This document shows, in pieces, positions 33,841 to 43,162 of a stretch of 64,000 nucleotides of DNA; the first letter of the stretch is position 1, and each line of letters opens with the position of its first letter. Origin of the DNA: Amorphus sp040750475 (lineage in GTDB: Bacteria > Pseudomonadota > Alphaproteobacteria > Rhizobiales > Amorphaceae). The stretch covers positions 62,001-126,000 of the forward strand of contig NZ_JABJVY010000003.1 of the NCBI RefSeq assembly GCF_040750475.1, in the 5' to 3' direction. The position numbers and the translations under genes were made by a program. A model generated the notes under the pieces. The model was not told the origin of the DNA. It searched no databases and saw only the letters and a program-made list of their open reading frames with translations.

Positions 33841-35139
33841 ATGACCGCCAACGGCCAGGCCATCGATCCGACAACGCTATCCGCGGCCGAGATCAGCGCC
33901 AAAGTCCGCTCAGGCGCGCTCTCCTGCGAGCAGGTCGTTCGCGCCCGCCTCGATCGAATCGCCGCTCGGGAAGGCGACGTTCGCGCCTGGGCGGAGATCG
34001 ACGAGGACCAAGCCATCGCGGCTGCGCGCACGGTCGACGCGGCAGGGCCGCGCGGGCTGCTGGCGGGCGTCCCGATCGGGGTCAAGGACGTGATCGATAC
34101 GTCGGACCTGCCCACGCGCTACGGATCTCCGATCTATGACAGCCACCGTCCTGCGGCGGACGCGTCCTGCGTAGCGCTCGCGCGCCTGGAAGGCGCGCTG
34201 GTCCTCGGAAAGACGGTGACGGCCGAATTTGCCGGCGTCGAACCGACCCGCACCCGCAATCCGCTGAACCTAGCCCATACGCCGGGAGGTTCGTCGAGCG
34301 GGTCTGCGGCGGCGGTTGCCGACCACATGGTGCCCGTCGCCTATGGTACCCAGACCGGCGGCTCCGTGCTGCGCCCGGCTTCTTTCTGCGGCGTTATCGG
34401 CTTCAAGCCGACCTTCGGGCTCTACAATCCGGCGGGCGTGAAACCGGCTGCGGAAAGCTTCGACACGGTCGGCCTGATTGCCCGAACCGTCGAAGATATC
34501 TCGCTGTTTCATGCCGTGCTGACCCACACCGAACCGGTACCGGCGCGCGCCTCCTTCTCCGGCCTGCGCATCGGGATCTTCCGGACCCATTTGTGGGACA
34601 GCGTGCTGCCGGAAACCGCCGCCCTCTTCGAACGCCGCAGCGCCCGTCTCGCAGCCGCGGGCGCGCATCTGGTCGATGTGGCGATCCCAGAGGGCTTCGA
34701 GACGATCACCGAGCATCGTGCGACCATCAATGCCTACGAGCGTGCCCATGGTCTGGCGCACGAATGGCGAGCACACCGGGATCTGCTGACGCGCTACAGT
34801 GTGGCTGTCTGCGAGCGCGGGTTCGCGATCGACGGGGAAACCTATCTCGGCTCGCGCATCGCCGTGGACGCGCTCCGATCGAAGGTTCGAAGCCTGTTCG
34901 CGGATATCGATCTTCTGCTGACGCCGACCGTCCCGGGCGAAGCGCCGGAAGGGCACGACTATGCGGGGGACCCGAGACTTCAGGAGCTTTGGACCATGCT
35001 GCACTGCCCGGCGATCACGCTCCCGGCCGGCCATGGACCCAACGGGCTGCCCATCGGGCTTCAGCTCGTGGCCCCGCAATATGCCGACGCTACGCTGCTG
35101 TCGGCAGCCGGCGCCGTCGCGGAGTCCCTGCGCACCTGA
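33841..35139 (+). CDS. Amidase signature-family hydrolase
   Basis: The 432-residue protein has the amidase signature catalytic triad K82 (PIGVKDVIDT), S151 (TPGGSSSGSAAAV) and S175 (TGGSVLRPA). The spacing of 69 and 24 is the same as in malonamidase E2 (K62, S131, S155). It should hydrolyse a C-N amide bond in the cytoplasm. It is a single gene divergent from the molybdenum hydroxylase operon and ends 94 bases from the convergent quinone oxidoreductase. An amidase would follow naturally after oxidation and opening of an N-containing ring, but GatA-like or other roles are not excluded. Confidence 0.92.
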   Translation: MTANGQAIDPTTLSAAEISAKVRSGALSCEQVVRARLDRIAAREGDVRAWAEIDEDQAIAAARTVDAAGPRGLLAGVPIGVKDVIDTSDLPTRYGSPIYDSHRPAADASCVALARLEGALVLGKTVTAEFAGVEPTRTRNPLNLAHTPGGSSSGSAAAVADHMVPVAYGTQTGGSVLRPASFCGVIGFKPTFGLYNPAGVKPAAESFDTVGLIARTVEDISLFHAVLTHTEPVPARASFSGLRIGIFRTHLWDSVLPETAALFERRSARLAAAGAHLVDVAIPEGFETITEHRATINAYERAHGLAHEWRAHRDLLTRYSVAVCERGFAIDGETYLGSRIAVDALRSKVRSLFADIDLLLTPTVPGEAPEGHDYAGDPRLQELWTMLHCPAITLPAGHGPNGLPIGLQLVAPQYADATLLSAAGAVAESLRT

Positions 35140-35233
35140 GCGCGGCGCATCCTCGATTTTCCGGCGCCTCACGAACCGCGGTTTTTACGCGTTTCCGGTG
35201 AGCGACCCGGTATTCACGTTGCCTGAAAAAGCT

Positions 35234-36232
35234 CTATGAGGCGCTCCACGGCTCGATGATCGCCCGACCGTCGAGGCTCCGGTTGGTCAAGCCGTTCAGA
35301 GCGCGGTCATATCCTTCAAGCGGAAAACGGACCACCGGTGGGGCCTTCAGCTTGCCGGCCCTGTAGAGGCCGAACACATCATCGAAGCATTGGCGGACCA
35401 TCTCCGGCATGCGCTTGCGATAGTCGCTGATCTGCAGGCCGCTGACCTCGATATTCTTCAACATCAGGTAGTTTACCTTAACTTCCGGAATCCGTCCGGC
35501 CGCGAAGCCGATCACGACGAGCCGACCGCGCCAGGCAAGCGTCCGTATGGCGGCATCGAAGATATCCCCGCCAAGTGGATCGAGAACAATATCAACGCCC
35601 CTGCCGTCGGTCAGCGCGTAGACCTGCTCGCGCAGGGTGTCGCGCAGATTATCCCTGGAAAGATCGACCCAATGGTCGGCGCCGGCGTCGAGCGCCTTCT
35701 GCGCCGAACGCTCCGACGAGGCGCCCGCGATCACGCGCGCGCCTTTGGCCTTGGCGAGCTGAACCGCCGCACTCCCGACCGCACCCGACGCGCCGAGCAC
35801 GAGAACGGTCTCGCCGGGCTTCATGCGCCCGCGTTCTTCCAAAGCGAACCACGCCGTATCGAAGGACAGCGCCATACCGGCCGCCTCAACGAACGTCATG
35901 CCTTCCGGCAGCAGGTAGCATTGATCCGCCTTCGCCTTGGCGAATTGGGCATACCCGCCATGCTCCTCCATCGCGGTCACCCGGTCGCCGACTTTGAGGC
36001 TGGTCACCCCCTCCCCGACGGCCTCGACCGTGCCCACCGGCCCTTTGCCGGGCACGAACGGACGCTCGGGCAGAAATTGGTACTTCCCCTCCAGCACCAG
36101 AATGTCCACGAAGTTGGCCGCAACCGCCTCCACACGAAGGAGAATTTCGCCGGGCCCCGGGACCGGATCCGGCACATCCTTGACCTTCGCCGTTCCGACC
36201 GGTCCGAAGTCTTCCACGAGAACAGCTTTCAT
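35234..36232 (-). CDS. Quinone oxidoreductase/zinc-free alcohol dehydrogenase (MDR family)
   Basis: A 332-residue medium-chain dehydrogenase/reductase of the quinone oxidoreductase type. The NADPH-binding motif LVLGASGAVGSAAVQLAKAKG and the N-terminal GroES-like domain are clear. The cysteine clusters that bind zinc in alcohol dehydrogenases are missing. Enoyl reductases and NADPH:quinone reductases share this layout. Its ATG overlaps the thioesterase stop (ATGA), so it is the last gene of the ligase-thioesterase-reductase operon. An enoyl-CoA reductase role would suit that setting. Confidence 0.9.
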   Translation of the reverse strand: MKAVLVEDFGPVGTAKVKDVPDPVPGPGEILLRVEAVAANFVDILVLEGKYQFLPERPFVPGKGPVGTVEAVGEGVTSLKVGDRVTAMEEHGGYAQFAKAKADQCYLLPEGMTFVEAAGMALSFDTAWFALEERGRMKPGETVLVLGASGAVGSAAVQLAKAKGARVIAGASSERSAQKALDAGADHWVDLSRDNLRDTLREQVYALTDGRGVDIVLDPLGGDIFDAAIRTLAWRGRLVVIGFAAGRIPEVKVNYLMLKNIEVSGLQISDYRKRMPEMVRQCFDDVFGLYRAGKLKAPPVVRFPLEGYDRALNGLTNRSLDGRAIIEPWSAS

Positions 36233-36663
36233 GGGCGAGGCTCCTGGAGAGTGGAATAAGTGCCGCGCGCGACCGCGACGAGGCGTTGGCCGACAAAGAG
36301 TTCGACGTCGGCGGTCGATATCGCGCGTCCGAGCTTGCGCAGGAGCCCCTTGGCCCTAAGCGTCTCGCCCGGTGCGACGCGCAGATAGTCGATGCGCAGA
36401 TCGATCGTCGGCGCCGGCGCGCCATGCCAGACGGCAACAGCGGCATGGCCGGCGATGTCGGCGAGCGCCGAGAGGACGCCGCCATGGTAGAAATCCGCAT
36501 CGCGACTGAAGCCAAGCTCGCGCCGGAAATCGACTTCGATCTCGACGACCTTCTGGTCGCCATCCACCGCGACCGCACGCGGCAACAGCCAGCCATGGAA
36601 AGGCGGGCGACGCATTTCCTCGCACAACCTTGCCATCAACTCCGACTGGCCGAGCCCCCTCAT
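36229..36663 (-). CDS. Hotdog-fold acyl-CoA thioesterase (PaaI-like)
   Basis: This 144-residue protein has the hotdog-fold core with HGGVLSALADIAGHAAVAV, the helix that carries the catalytic acidic residue in PaaI-type thioesterases, followed by TIDLRIDYLRVA. It overlaps both neighbours by ATGA. It would hydrolyse a CoA thioester made by the adjacent ligase or rescue CoA from dead-end products. Confidence 0.9.
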   Translation of the reverse strand: MRGLGQSELMARLCEEMRRPPFHGWLLPRAVAVDGDQKVVEIEVDFRRELGFSRDADFYHGGVLSALADIAGHAAVAVWHGAPAPTIDLRIDYLRVAPGETLRAKGLLRKLGRAISTADVELFVGQRLVAVARGTYSTLQEPRP

Positions 36664-38351
36664 GCCGAGCGGGCCGAACCCTGGAACCGGATCGGGGTGG
36701 GCCGCAGCGTCCCGTTCTGGATGGGATCCAGCAGCTCCCGCTTCAGGATCTTGCCGTTGGCACTCAGCGGGATCTCGTCGAGGCTCAGGAAATATTCCGG
36801 CATGTCGTACTTGGACAGCCCCTCGCGGTCGAGATAGCTGAGAAGCTGCTCGGGATTGATCGTCTGGCCCTTACGCGGCATGACCGCGAGGCAGACCTTC
36901 TCCCCAAGCCGCTCATCCTTCACCGGAACCGCGGCCGCGCGTTCGACGGAAGGGTGGCGCATGGTGAGCATTTCCATATGCGCCGGGTGGATGTTGTGCC
37001 CGCCGCGAATGATCACGTCCTTGATCCGGCCCGTGATCCGCAGATAGCCGTTCTCGTCCTCCCAGCCCAGATCGCCGGTCATGAACCAGCCGGACCGGTT
37101 GAAGGACCGCTCTGTGGCAAGCTGGTTGTCGAAATAGCCGAGCATCAGGCTCGCGCCCCGGCCGCCGATCTGACCGACGGTGCCCGGCGCCACCGGTTCG
37201 TCCGGGTCGGAAACGGAGAAGATCCGGACCTCGTAGCCGTCGCAGCTCCGGCCCGAACTGCCGGAGATGAGCTCGGGGGGATCGTTCGGCCGAGTATAGT
37301 GATGGGAGCAGGCTTCAGTCATGCCATAGCCGCTTTGCGGCTTGATCCCGAAGGCCTGCAAACCCTCCACGATCGTGCTCGACACGGCCGCGCCGGAGAT
37401 GCGGAAGCCTTCGATTTTCTCAAGGCCATCGGCCCCTGTACGGCGCATCTCTTCCAAAAGATCCATCGCGTGCGCCGGCACGCCGAAGATAAATGTCGCC
37501 CCGACCTCCCGCAGCCGCTCCAGGATGCTGACCGTGCGCGGCAGATCGTGCAGCACGACTTCCGAACCGCAGGCGATCGACGCCGTAAACGCTCCAAAGC
37601 CCAGATTGTGGCTTAGCGGGCTCAGCGTGTAGATGACCGAGCCCGAGTTGAGGCCCCAGTCGGACGACAGTTCGCGCGCGTTCGACAACAGCGTGTTGTC
37701 GCTGTGCATGACGCCCTTCGGCTCGCCCGTCGTCCCCGAGGTGAAGGCCAGATAGACGACCGTATCGGGCTGCTCGATCGCAGAGATCTCGCGTCCAGTA
37801 CTGGGCTTTCCGTCCAAACCCAAGGCGGGATCGACGCCATCCGCACTCCGAGGCGCGCATTTGAATACCTTGCGGACATAGTCGCGATCGCCGAGCTTCT
37901 CGAAGATGTCGTGGCGATCGGCGTCCGCGCCATACCCGGCCTCTCCGACAAAAGCGGCGGCAGCCATGCGCTCGCAGAGCGTGAGGATCTCCGCAACCGT
38001 GTGGTTGCGGTGCAACGACGGGCAGCAAATGTACCGATTGCGCGAGCACGCGAGCACGAAAACCGTGATCTCCACGCGGCTCGGTAGCCACACGGCGACC
38101 CTGTCGCCCGGCTTCAGCCCCGCCGCGTCCAGCTCCCGCGCGACGCGATCCGCCATTCTCACCAGCTCGCCATAGCTCAAGGTGCCGTAGCTGTCGCGCA
38201 CGGCGCACTTGTCGGGATGAGCCTGCGCGTGGCGCTGCGCCAGCGCATAAAGGGTGTCGTCTCGCCAATAGCCGGCCGCGTAGTTGCGCTTGAGCATGTC
38301 GTGGCTGAGACGACTGAGAATGGTGTTTGCGGTTAGGCCGCTGGTGCCCAC
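36660..38351 (-). CDS. AMP-dependent acyl-CoA synthetase/ligase
   Basis: The 563-residue adenylate-forming enzyme has the P-loop FTSGTTGEPKGVMHSDN, the A5 motif GYGMTEACSHH, the hinge region TGDLGWEDENGYLRITGRIKD shortened by natural variation, and the catalytic lysine in SANGKILKREL. It activates a carboxylic acid as acyl-CoA with ATP. It starts at GTG 38351, just after AAGGAGAGGCAA. It heads an operon with a thioesterase and an enoyl/quinone reductase. The nearest characterised types are cyclohexanecarboxylate, fatty acid and aromatic acid ligases; the substrate cannot be chosen. Confidence 0.92.
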   Translation of the reverse strand: MGTSGLTANTILSRLSHDMLKRNYAAGYWRDDTLYALAQRHAQAHPDKCAVRDSYGTLSYGELVRMADRVARELDAAGLKPGDRVAVWLPSRVEITVFVLACSRNRYICCPSLHRNHTVAEILTLCERMAAAAFVGEAGYGADADRHDIFEKLGDRDYVRKVFKCAPRSADGVDPALGLDGKPSTGREISAIEQPDTVVYLAFTSGTTGEPKGVMHSDNTLLSNARELSSDWGLNSGSVIYTLSPLSHNLGFGAFTASIACGSEVVLHDLPRTVSILERLREVGATFIFGVPAHAMDLLEEMRRTGADGLEKIEGFRISGAAVSSTIVEGLQAFGIKPQSGYGMTEACSHHYTRPNDPPELISGSSGRSCDGYEVRIFSVSDPDEPVAPGTVGQIGGRGASLMLGYFDNQLATERSFNRSGWFMTGDLGWEDENGYLRITGRIKDVIIRGGHNIHPAHMEMLTMRHPSVERAAAVPVKDERLGEKVCLAVMPRKGQTINPEQLLSYLDREGLSKYDMPEYFLSLDEIPLSANGKILKRELLDPIQNGTLRPTPIRFQGSARSA

Positions 38352-38614
38352 TTGCCTCTCCTTGAGGATCGGCCGTCTCGGCCGTCATGACGGATTCAAT
38401 ATGACATGTCTGCCGAAAGGCCGTCTCAAAATCAAGAGGCGTGTCATTTTTTGGAAACCTTCTCTCCAAGGCAATAACGCCACAATCCGCCGAAACTCTA
38501 CATTTCTAGGCATCTTGCGGAAAAAACCGCCATCCGGAAGCGCGAAGCGTGTGTTGATTTCTTGGCACATATGCCGTTATCACGAACAAAGGGTCAGGAA
38601 TGGAGGAGAAGACG

Positions 38615-39118
38615 GTGGATATCGAAGGTTCGTACAGCCTGTCGGCAAGCCGCGAAGCGGTTTGGAAAATGCTGAACGACCCGGAGGTGCTCCGCGCGTG
38701 CATCCCCGGATGCGAGACGCTGGACGCCCAGAGCCCGACGGAGATGGCGGCGGTGGTCGTCACAAAAATTGGACCGATCAAGGCGCGCTTCTCCGGAGAA
38801 GTGACGCTGAAGGACCTCGATCCGCCGTCGAGCTGCCGAATCGTCGGCGAAGGCAAAGGCGGTGTCGCCGGCTTCGCCCAGGGCGAGGCGCACGTCCGGC
38901 TCGTGCCCGAAGAGAGCGGCACGCGACTGGACTACACGGTGGAGGTCCAGATCGGCGGAAAGATCGCCCAACTCGGCCAGCGGCTTGTCCACTCCACGGC
39001 AAGGAAGCTTTCAGACCAGTTTTTCACCTGCCTGGCTGAGAAGATCGCGGCGGAAGGACTGGACGACACCGGCGACGCGACCGTCGCCGAACGCACGACG
39101 GTCTCCTCCACGACATGA
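38615..39118 (+). CDS. CoxG-like SRPBCC protein
   Basis: A 167-residue member of the CoxG family (SRPBCC fold). I chose GTG 38615, correctly spaced from GGAGGAGAA, because it gives the usual family start (VDIEGSYSLSASREAVW); the ATG at 38600 has almost no spacing. The family block NDPEVLRACIPGCETL is present. CoxG recruits CO dehydrogenase to the membrane in Afipia, and related proteins accompany other molybdenum hydroxylases. Here it lies about 5 kb from the molybdenum hydroxylase operon and on the other strand, in front of tcuA, so its partner is uncertain. Confidence 0.88.
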   Translation: MDIEGSYSLSASREAVWKMLNDPEVLRACIPGCETLDAQSPTEMAAVVVTKIGPIKARFSGEVTLKDLDPPSSCRIVGEGKGGVAGFAQGEAHVRLVPEESGTRLDYTVEVQIGGKIAQLGQRLVHSTARKLSDQFFTCLAEKIAAEGLDDTGDATVAERTTVSSTT

Positions 39119-39223
39119 CCAGACGCGCCCCGTCACCTTCAATGGACACGAACCGCATTTCGATGCCGCGCGCGGCATCGGCTTGTTGCGGCCGCGTTTA
39201 CTCAGGCGGAGGAGCGATGCGCC

Positions 39224-40651
39224 ATGGCTGATGCCATATCCGGGATCGCTCCCTCCGATCCCTTCGGCAAGCGCTACGACGTGCTCGTCGTGGGGGGCGG
39301 TAACGCGGCCCTGTGCGCCGCGATCAACGCGCGCCGTGAGGGCGCGGAGGTGCTGGTTGTGGAAGCCGCGCCGAAATTCTATCGCGGCGGCAACACGCGC
39401 CACACCCGGAACCTGCGCTGCGCCCACGACGAGGCGAACGAGGTACTGACCGGGCCCTACCCGGAAGACGAATTTTGGGACGACCTGATGCGCGTGACCG
39501 GCGGCGAGACCGACGAGGAGCTCGCCCGCTTCACCATCCATGAGTCGAAGGGCCTGTGGGATTTCATGAATGCCCAGGGTGTGCGCTTCCAACCCTCTCT
39601 GGGCGGCACGCTGAGTCTGGGGCGGACCAACGCCTTCTTTCTCGGCGGAGGCCGATCGATGCTGAACGCCCTTTACCGAACGGCGGAGCGCCTGGGCGTG
39701 GACATCGTCTACGACGCGGAAGCTACTCAGCTTGACATTGAAGACGGCTTTTTTCACGCCGCCACCGTCACACACTCCGGACGCGAGCACCGCGTCACCG
39801 CCAAGGCACTGGTCGCCGCTGCCGGAGGCTTTGAAGCCAATATCGAGTGGCTGACCGAGGCCTGGGGGCCGGAGGCGCAGAACTTCCTGATCCGAGGAAC
39901 CCCTTATAATCGCGGATCTCTGCTGCGCCTGCTGCTGGATCGGGGTGTGAAATCGGTCGGCGACCCCACCCAATGCCACGCGGTTGCGATCGATGCGCGC
40001 GCGCCGAAGTTCGACGGCGGGATCGCAACCCGGCTCGACTGCGTCGTCTTCGGCATCGTGGTGAACCGGAACGGCGAGCGCTTCTATGACGAAGGCGAGG
40101 ATTTCTGGCCGAAGCGCTATGCCATCTGGGGCCGACTCGTCGCCGCGCAGCCCGATCAGATCGGCTACGCCATCATCGATGCCACCTCGATCGACAAGTT
40201 CATGCCGTCGATCTTCCCCCCCGTTCAGGCCGACACGATCGAGGCGCTTGCCGAAAAACTGGACCTCGATCCGGCCAAGCTGCGCCAGACGGTGGCATCC
40301 TTCAACGCCGCCACCAAGCCCGGCACTTTCGACCAGAACGTGCTCGACGACTGCCGAACTGAAGGGCTCTCGCCGGACAAGACCCATTGGGCGCGGCCAA
40401 TCACCGAGCCCCCCTTCTACGCCTACCCTCTGAGGCCCGGCATCACCTTCACCTATCTCGGCGTGCGCGTGAACAAGCAGGCTCAGATCCTGATGGAGGA
40501 CGGCCGCCCCTCGGCCAACATGTTCGCCGCAGGCGAGATCATGGCCGGCAACGTCCTGGGCAAGGGCTATCTCGCCGGGATCGGCATGACGATCGGCGCC
40601 GTGTTCGGCCGCGTCGCAGGAAAAGAAGCAGGTACGTATGTTCGCAACTGA
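39224..40651 (+). CDS. tcuA: FAD-dependent tricarballylate dehydrogenase-like protein
   Basis: The 475-residue flavoprotein belongs to the fumarate reductase/succinate dehydrogenase flavoprotein superfamily. Its FAD motif YDVLVVGGGNAALCAAINA at about 19-37 and the C-terminal GEIMAGNVLGKGYLAGIGM match TcuA, which oxidises tricarballylate to cis-aconitate. It is followed, with a 14-base overlap, by a TcuB-like gene, the same pair as in Salmonella tcuABC. The substrate here may be tricarballylate or a related tricarboxylate or succinate derivative. Confidence 0.88.
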   Translation: MADAISGIAPSDPFGKRYDVLVVGGGNAALCAAINARREGAEVLVVEAAPKFYRGGNTRHTRNLRCAHDEANEVLTGPYPEDEFWDDLMRVTGGETDEELARFTIHESKGLWDFMNAQGVRFQPSLGGTLSLGRTNAFFLGGGRSMLNALYRTAERLGVDIVYDAEATQLDIEDGFFHAATVTHSGREHRVTAKALVAAAGGFEANIEWLTEAWGPEAQNFLIRGTPYNRGSLLRLLLDRGVKSVGDPTQCHAVAIDARAPKFDGGIATRLDCVVFGIVVNRNGERFYDEGEDFWPKRYAIWGRLVAAQPDQIGYAIIDATSIDKFMPSIFPPVQADTIEALAEKLDLDPAKLRQTVASFNAATKPGTFDQNVLDDCRTEGLSPDKTHWARPITEPPFYAYPLRPGITFTYLGVRVNKQAQILMEDGRPSANMFAAGEIMAGNVLGKGYLAGIGMTIGAVFGRVAGKEAGTYVRN

Positions 40652-41729
40652 CAATCTTGCCGAAGCCGATCGGCTGATGCGGATCTGCAATGCTTGCCGT
40701 TACTGCGAGGGGCTTTGCGCCTTGTTTCCGGCCATGGAGAAGCGCCGCACCTTCTCCAACGGCGATTTGAACTATCTGGCGAACCTCTGTCACCAATGCG
40801 GCGCTTGCTACTATGACTGCCAGTATGCGCCACCGCACGAATTCGACGTCAATGTACCGGTGACGATGTCGAAGGTCCGTGCGGAGTCCTATGCCGCCTA
40901 CGCCTGGCCGCGCGCCCTGGCCCCGATCTTCGAAAAAAACGGACTGATGATCGCGCTGACCGCGGCGCTCTCTGTCGCCGCCTTTCTCATCGGCTTCATG
41001 GCCTGGAGCGATCCGGGCGTGATGTTTTCCGTCCAGCGCGGCGAAGGCGCCTTCTACGCGATCATGCCGCACAACACGATGGCCGCGCTCTTCGGCGCGG
41101 CATTCCTCTATTCGATCGTGGCGCTTGTGATGGGCTTTCGCGCGTTCTGGTCCGATATCGGCGCCAACGGGAGCAGGGTCGAAGGCCAATCCATCTGGCA
41201 GGCGATCAAGGACGCCGGCCAGCTACGCTATCTCGACGGCGGCGGCATCGGCTGCATGAACGAGAGCGAGAAGCCCGCGGATCGGCGCAAGCATTTCCAC
41301 CACGCCACCTTTTACGGCTTCCTGCTTTGCCTGGCCGCAACTTCGGTCGCCACCATCTACCATTACGTTTTCGGATGGGAGGCGCCCTATTCCTGGTACA
41401 GCTTGCCGGTGCTGCTCGGCACCGTCGGCGGCATCGGTCTCGTGGTTGGCGCGATCGGCCTCCTGAAGGCCAAGTGGAAGCGGGCCGGCGAGATTTCCAA
41501 CCCCTCTCGTTTCGGCATGGACACGGCGTTCGTGGCGATGCTGTTCCTGGTCGGCGCGAGCGGTCTCATCCTGCTCTTTCTGCGCACGACACCGGCGATG
41601 GGCACGCTTCTCGCCGTCCATCTGGGCTTCGTCTTCGCCTTCTTCCTGACGATGCCCTACGGCAAGTTCGTTCACGGCCTCTATCGGTTCGGAGCACTTG
41701 TCCGCCATGCCATGGAGGAGAGGACCTGA
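40638..41729 (+). CDS. tcuB: TcuB-like Fe-S/membrane electron-transfer protein
   Basis: The 363-residue protein has an N-terminal domain with two CxxCxxCxxxC sets (C17, C20, C23, C27 and C51, C54, C57, C61) for iron-sulfur clusters. A membrane part of about six helices with several histidines (HFHH, YHYVFG, HLGFV) that could bind heme follows. This is the design of TcuB, which reoxidises TcuA and passes electrons to the quinone pool. No tcuC-type permease follows; the DctPQM or another transporter may serve instead. Confidence 0.9.
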   Translation: MFATDNLAEADRLMRICNACRYCEGLCALFPAMEKRRTFSNGDLNYLANLCHQCGACYYDCQYAPPHEFDVNVPVTMSKVRAESYAAYAWPRALAPIFEKNGLMIALTAALSVAAFLIGFMAWSDPGVMFSVQRGEGAFYAIMPHNTMAALFGAAFLYSIVALVMGFRAFWSDIGANGSRVEGQSIWQAIKDAGQLRYLDGGGIGCMNESEKPADRRKHFHHATFYGFLLCLAATSVATIYHYVFGWEAPYSWYSLPVLLGTVGGIGLVVGAIGLLKAKWKRAGEISNPSRFGMDTAFVAMLFLVGASGLILLFLRTTPAMGTLLAVHLGFVFAFFLTMPYGKFVHGLYRFGALVRHAMEERT

Positions 41730-41761
41730 CATGCATCGCAGTGCAGTCAGGCGGCCAGTTT

Positions 41762-41773
41762 AGGTCATGACCT
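41762..41773. repeat. Palindrome AGGTCATGACCT
   Basis: A perfect 12-base palindrome, preceded by TTT, lies in the roughly 290-base gap between the convergent tcuB and CoA-transferase genes. It matches the core of the repeat at 6566-6583. The rest of this gap shows nothing I can identify. Confidence 0.55.
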
Positions 41774-42021
41774 TCGAATAGGGCTGCGCCGTTGCCGATT
41801 TCTTCGCTCCGGCAGGAGCCGATCGATGCGCGGACCGGGAGTACGATCGAGATCGGCGACGAACCGGCGCAAACAAAGCGGCTGGTCCGAAGGGGCGGAG
41901 AGAGAAGGTCGGCCAATGCGTCGAAGGGCTCCCAAATACGATAGAGTATTCGGATCGCCTTTCTCCTGTTGTCCGCGCCGCTCTCCCCGACGCGGCTTCT
42001 ATTCCAAGTCCATAGAAACCT

Positions 42022-43161
42022 CTAAGGAAGACGACGCAGCTCTTTGAGGATCTCCTCCCGGTGCTCGTCGAGCACCGGCGGCGCCTCCGCCAGGGCGGCG
42101 CGATCGGCGTCGTAGACGATCGGATTGCGGACCGAGTGGAACGCGCCTTCGGTCGGATGCATGGCGCTGGTCTCGATCTGGAGATGGCGCACTTGCGGAT
42201 CCTGCAACACCTCGTCGGTGTGATAGACGGGCGCGAAGGGGACGTCCTCGGCCTCCAGCAGCGCGCACCATTCTCCCCGCGGCCGCTTCACGAACTCGAC
42301 GGCCAGCGCCGCCGTCAGCGCCCCATGGTTTTCGATCCGAGCCACACGATCGGCGAAGCGCGGATCGTCGAACAAATCCGGGCGCTCGATCACCTTCGCC
42401 AGCCCCTCCCAGAATTTCGGGGGCGACGACATGTGCAGCGCGATCCATTTCCCGTCGGCACATTCCAAAACGTAGGACTGGGACGCGCTCGGCCGGCTGT
42501 ACGGTCCCATGACATCGCCGGTGGCGAAATAATGCGTAAAAGCATCGATGTTGAAGTGACACATCGCCTCCAGCATCGAGACCTCGACGAGCCTGCCGGC
42601 GCCGGTGCTGTTGCGTTCGTGCAGTGCGCCCAAGACGCCGAAGGCGGCGTAGAAGCCGGTCGTAGCGTCCGCGATGGCGGGGCCGACCACACGCGGATTT
42701 TCCGGATTGACGAGCAGGTGCAGATAGCCGCTAACGGCCTGGGCAACGGTGTCATAGGCGGGACGCCCGGCATACGGACCCGAGGCACCGAAGCCGCTGA
42801 TGGCGCAGTAGATCAGTTTCGGGTTGATGGCACGCAGGCGTTCCGCGCCAACGCCCAACTTCTCCGCGCCACCGGGGCGGAAGTTCTGGATGTAGACGTC
42901 CGATTGCCGGATCAACTCGTCGAAGATCTCCAGCTCGTCCACTTTCGTCGTGTCGAGAGCGATCGAGCGCTTGTTGCGATTGTAGGCCTGGAAGTGTGGG
43001 CTGTAGAGCCCGCCTTTGAAGGATCGGAAAGGGTCGCCCACTCCCGGCCGTTCGACCTTGATCACGTCGGCGCCGAGATCGCCCAGGATCATGCCGGCGG
43101 CGGGGCCGGTGATGAAATTGCCCTGTTCGAGGACCCGAATCCCCTTGAGCACCGGCACCAT
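42022..43161 (-). CDS. CaiB/BaiF family (type III) CoA transferase
   Basis: The 379-residue protein has the family III CoA-transferase sequence (LEQGNFITGPAAGMILGDLGADVIKVERP, then YNRNKRSIALD) and the catalytic aspartate in GPAIADATTGFYAAFG. I chose ATG 43161 after AAGGAGACC rather than the frame start at 43209, because it gives the typical N-terminus. It lies two bases after the citryl-CoA lyase-like gene. Together they could activate citrate or a similar tricarboxylate to its CoA ester and cleave it. Confidence 0.92.
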   Translation of the reverse strand: MVPVLKGIRVLEQGNFITGPAAGMILGDLGADVIKVERPGVGDPFRSFKGGLYSPHFQAYNRNKRSIALDTTKVDELEIFDELIRQSDVYIQNFRPGGAEKLGVGAERLRAINPKLIYCAISGFGASGPYAGRPAYDTVAQAVSGYLHLLVNPENPRVVGPAIADATTGFYAAFGVLGALHERNSTGAGRLVEVSMLEAMCHFNIDAFTHYFATGDVMGPYSRPSASQSYVLECADGKWIALHMSSPPKFWEGLAKVIERPDLFDDPRFADRVARIENHGALTAALAVEFVKRPRGEWCALLEAEDVPFAPVYHTDEVLQDPQVRHLQIETSAMHPTEGAFHSVRNPIVYDADRAALAEAPPVLDEHREEILKELRRLP

Positions 43162-43162
43162 C

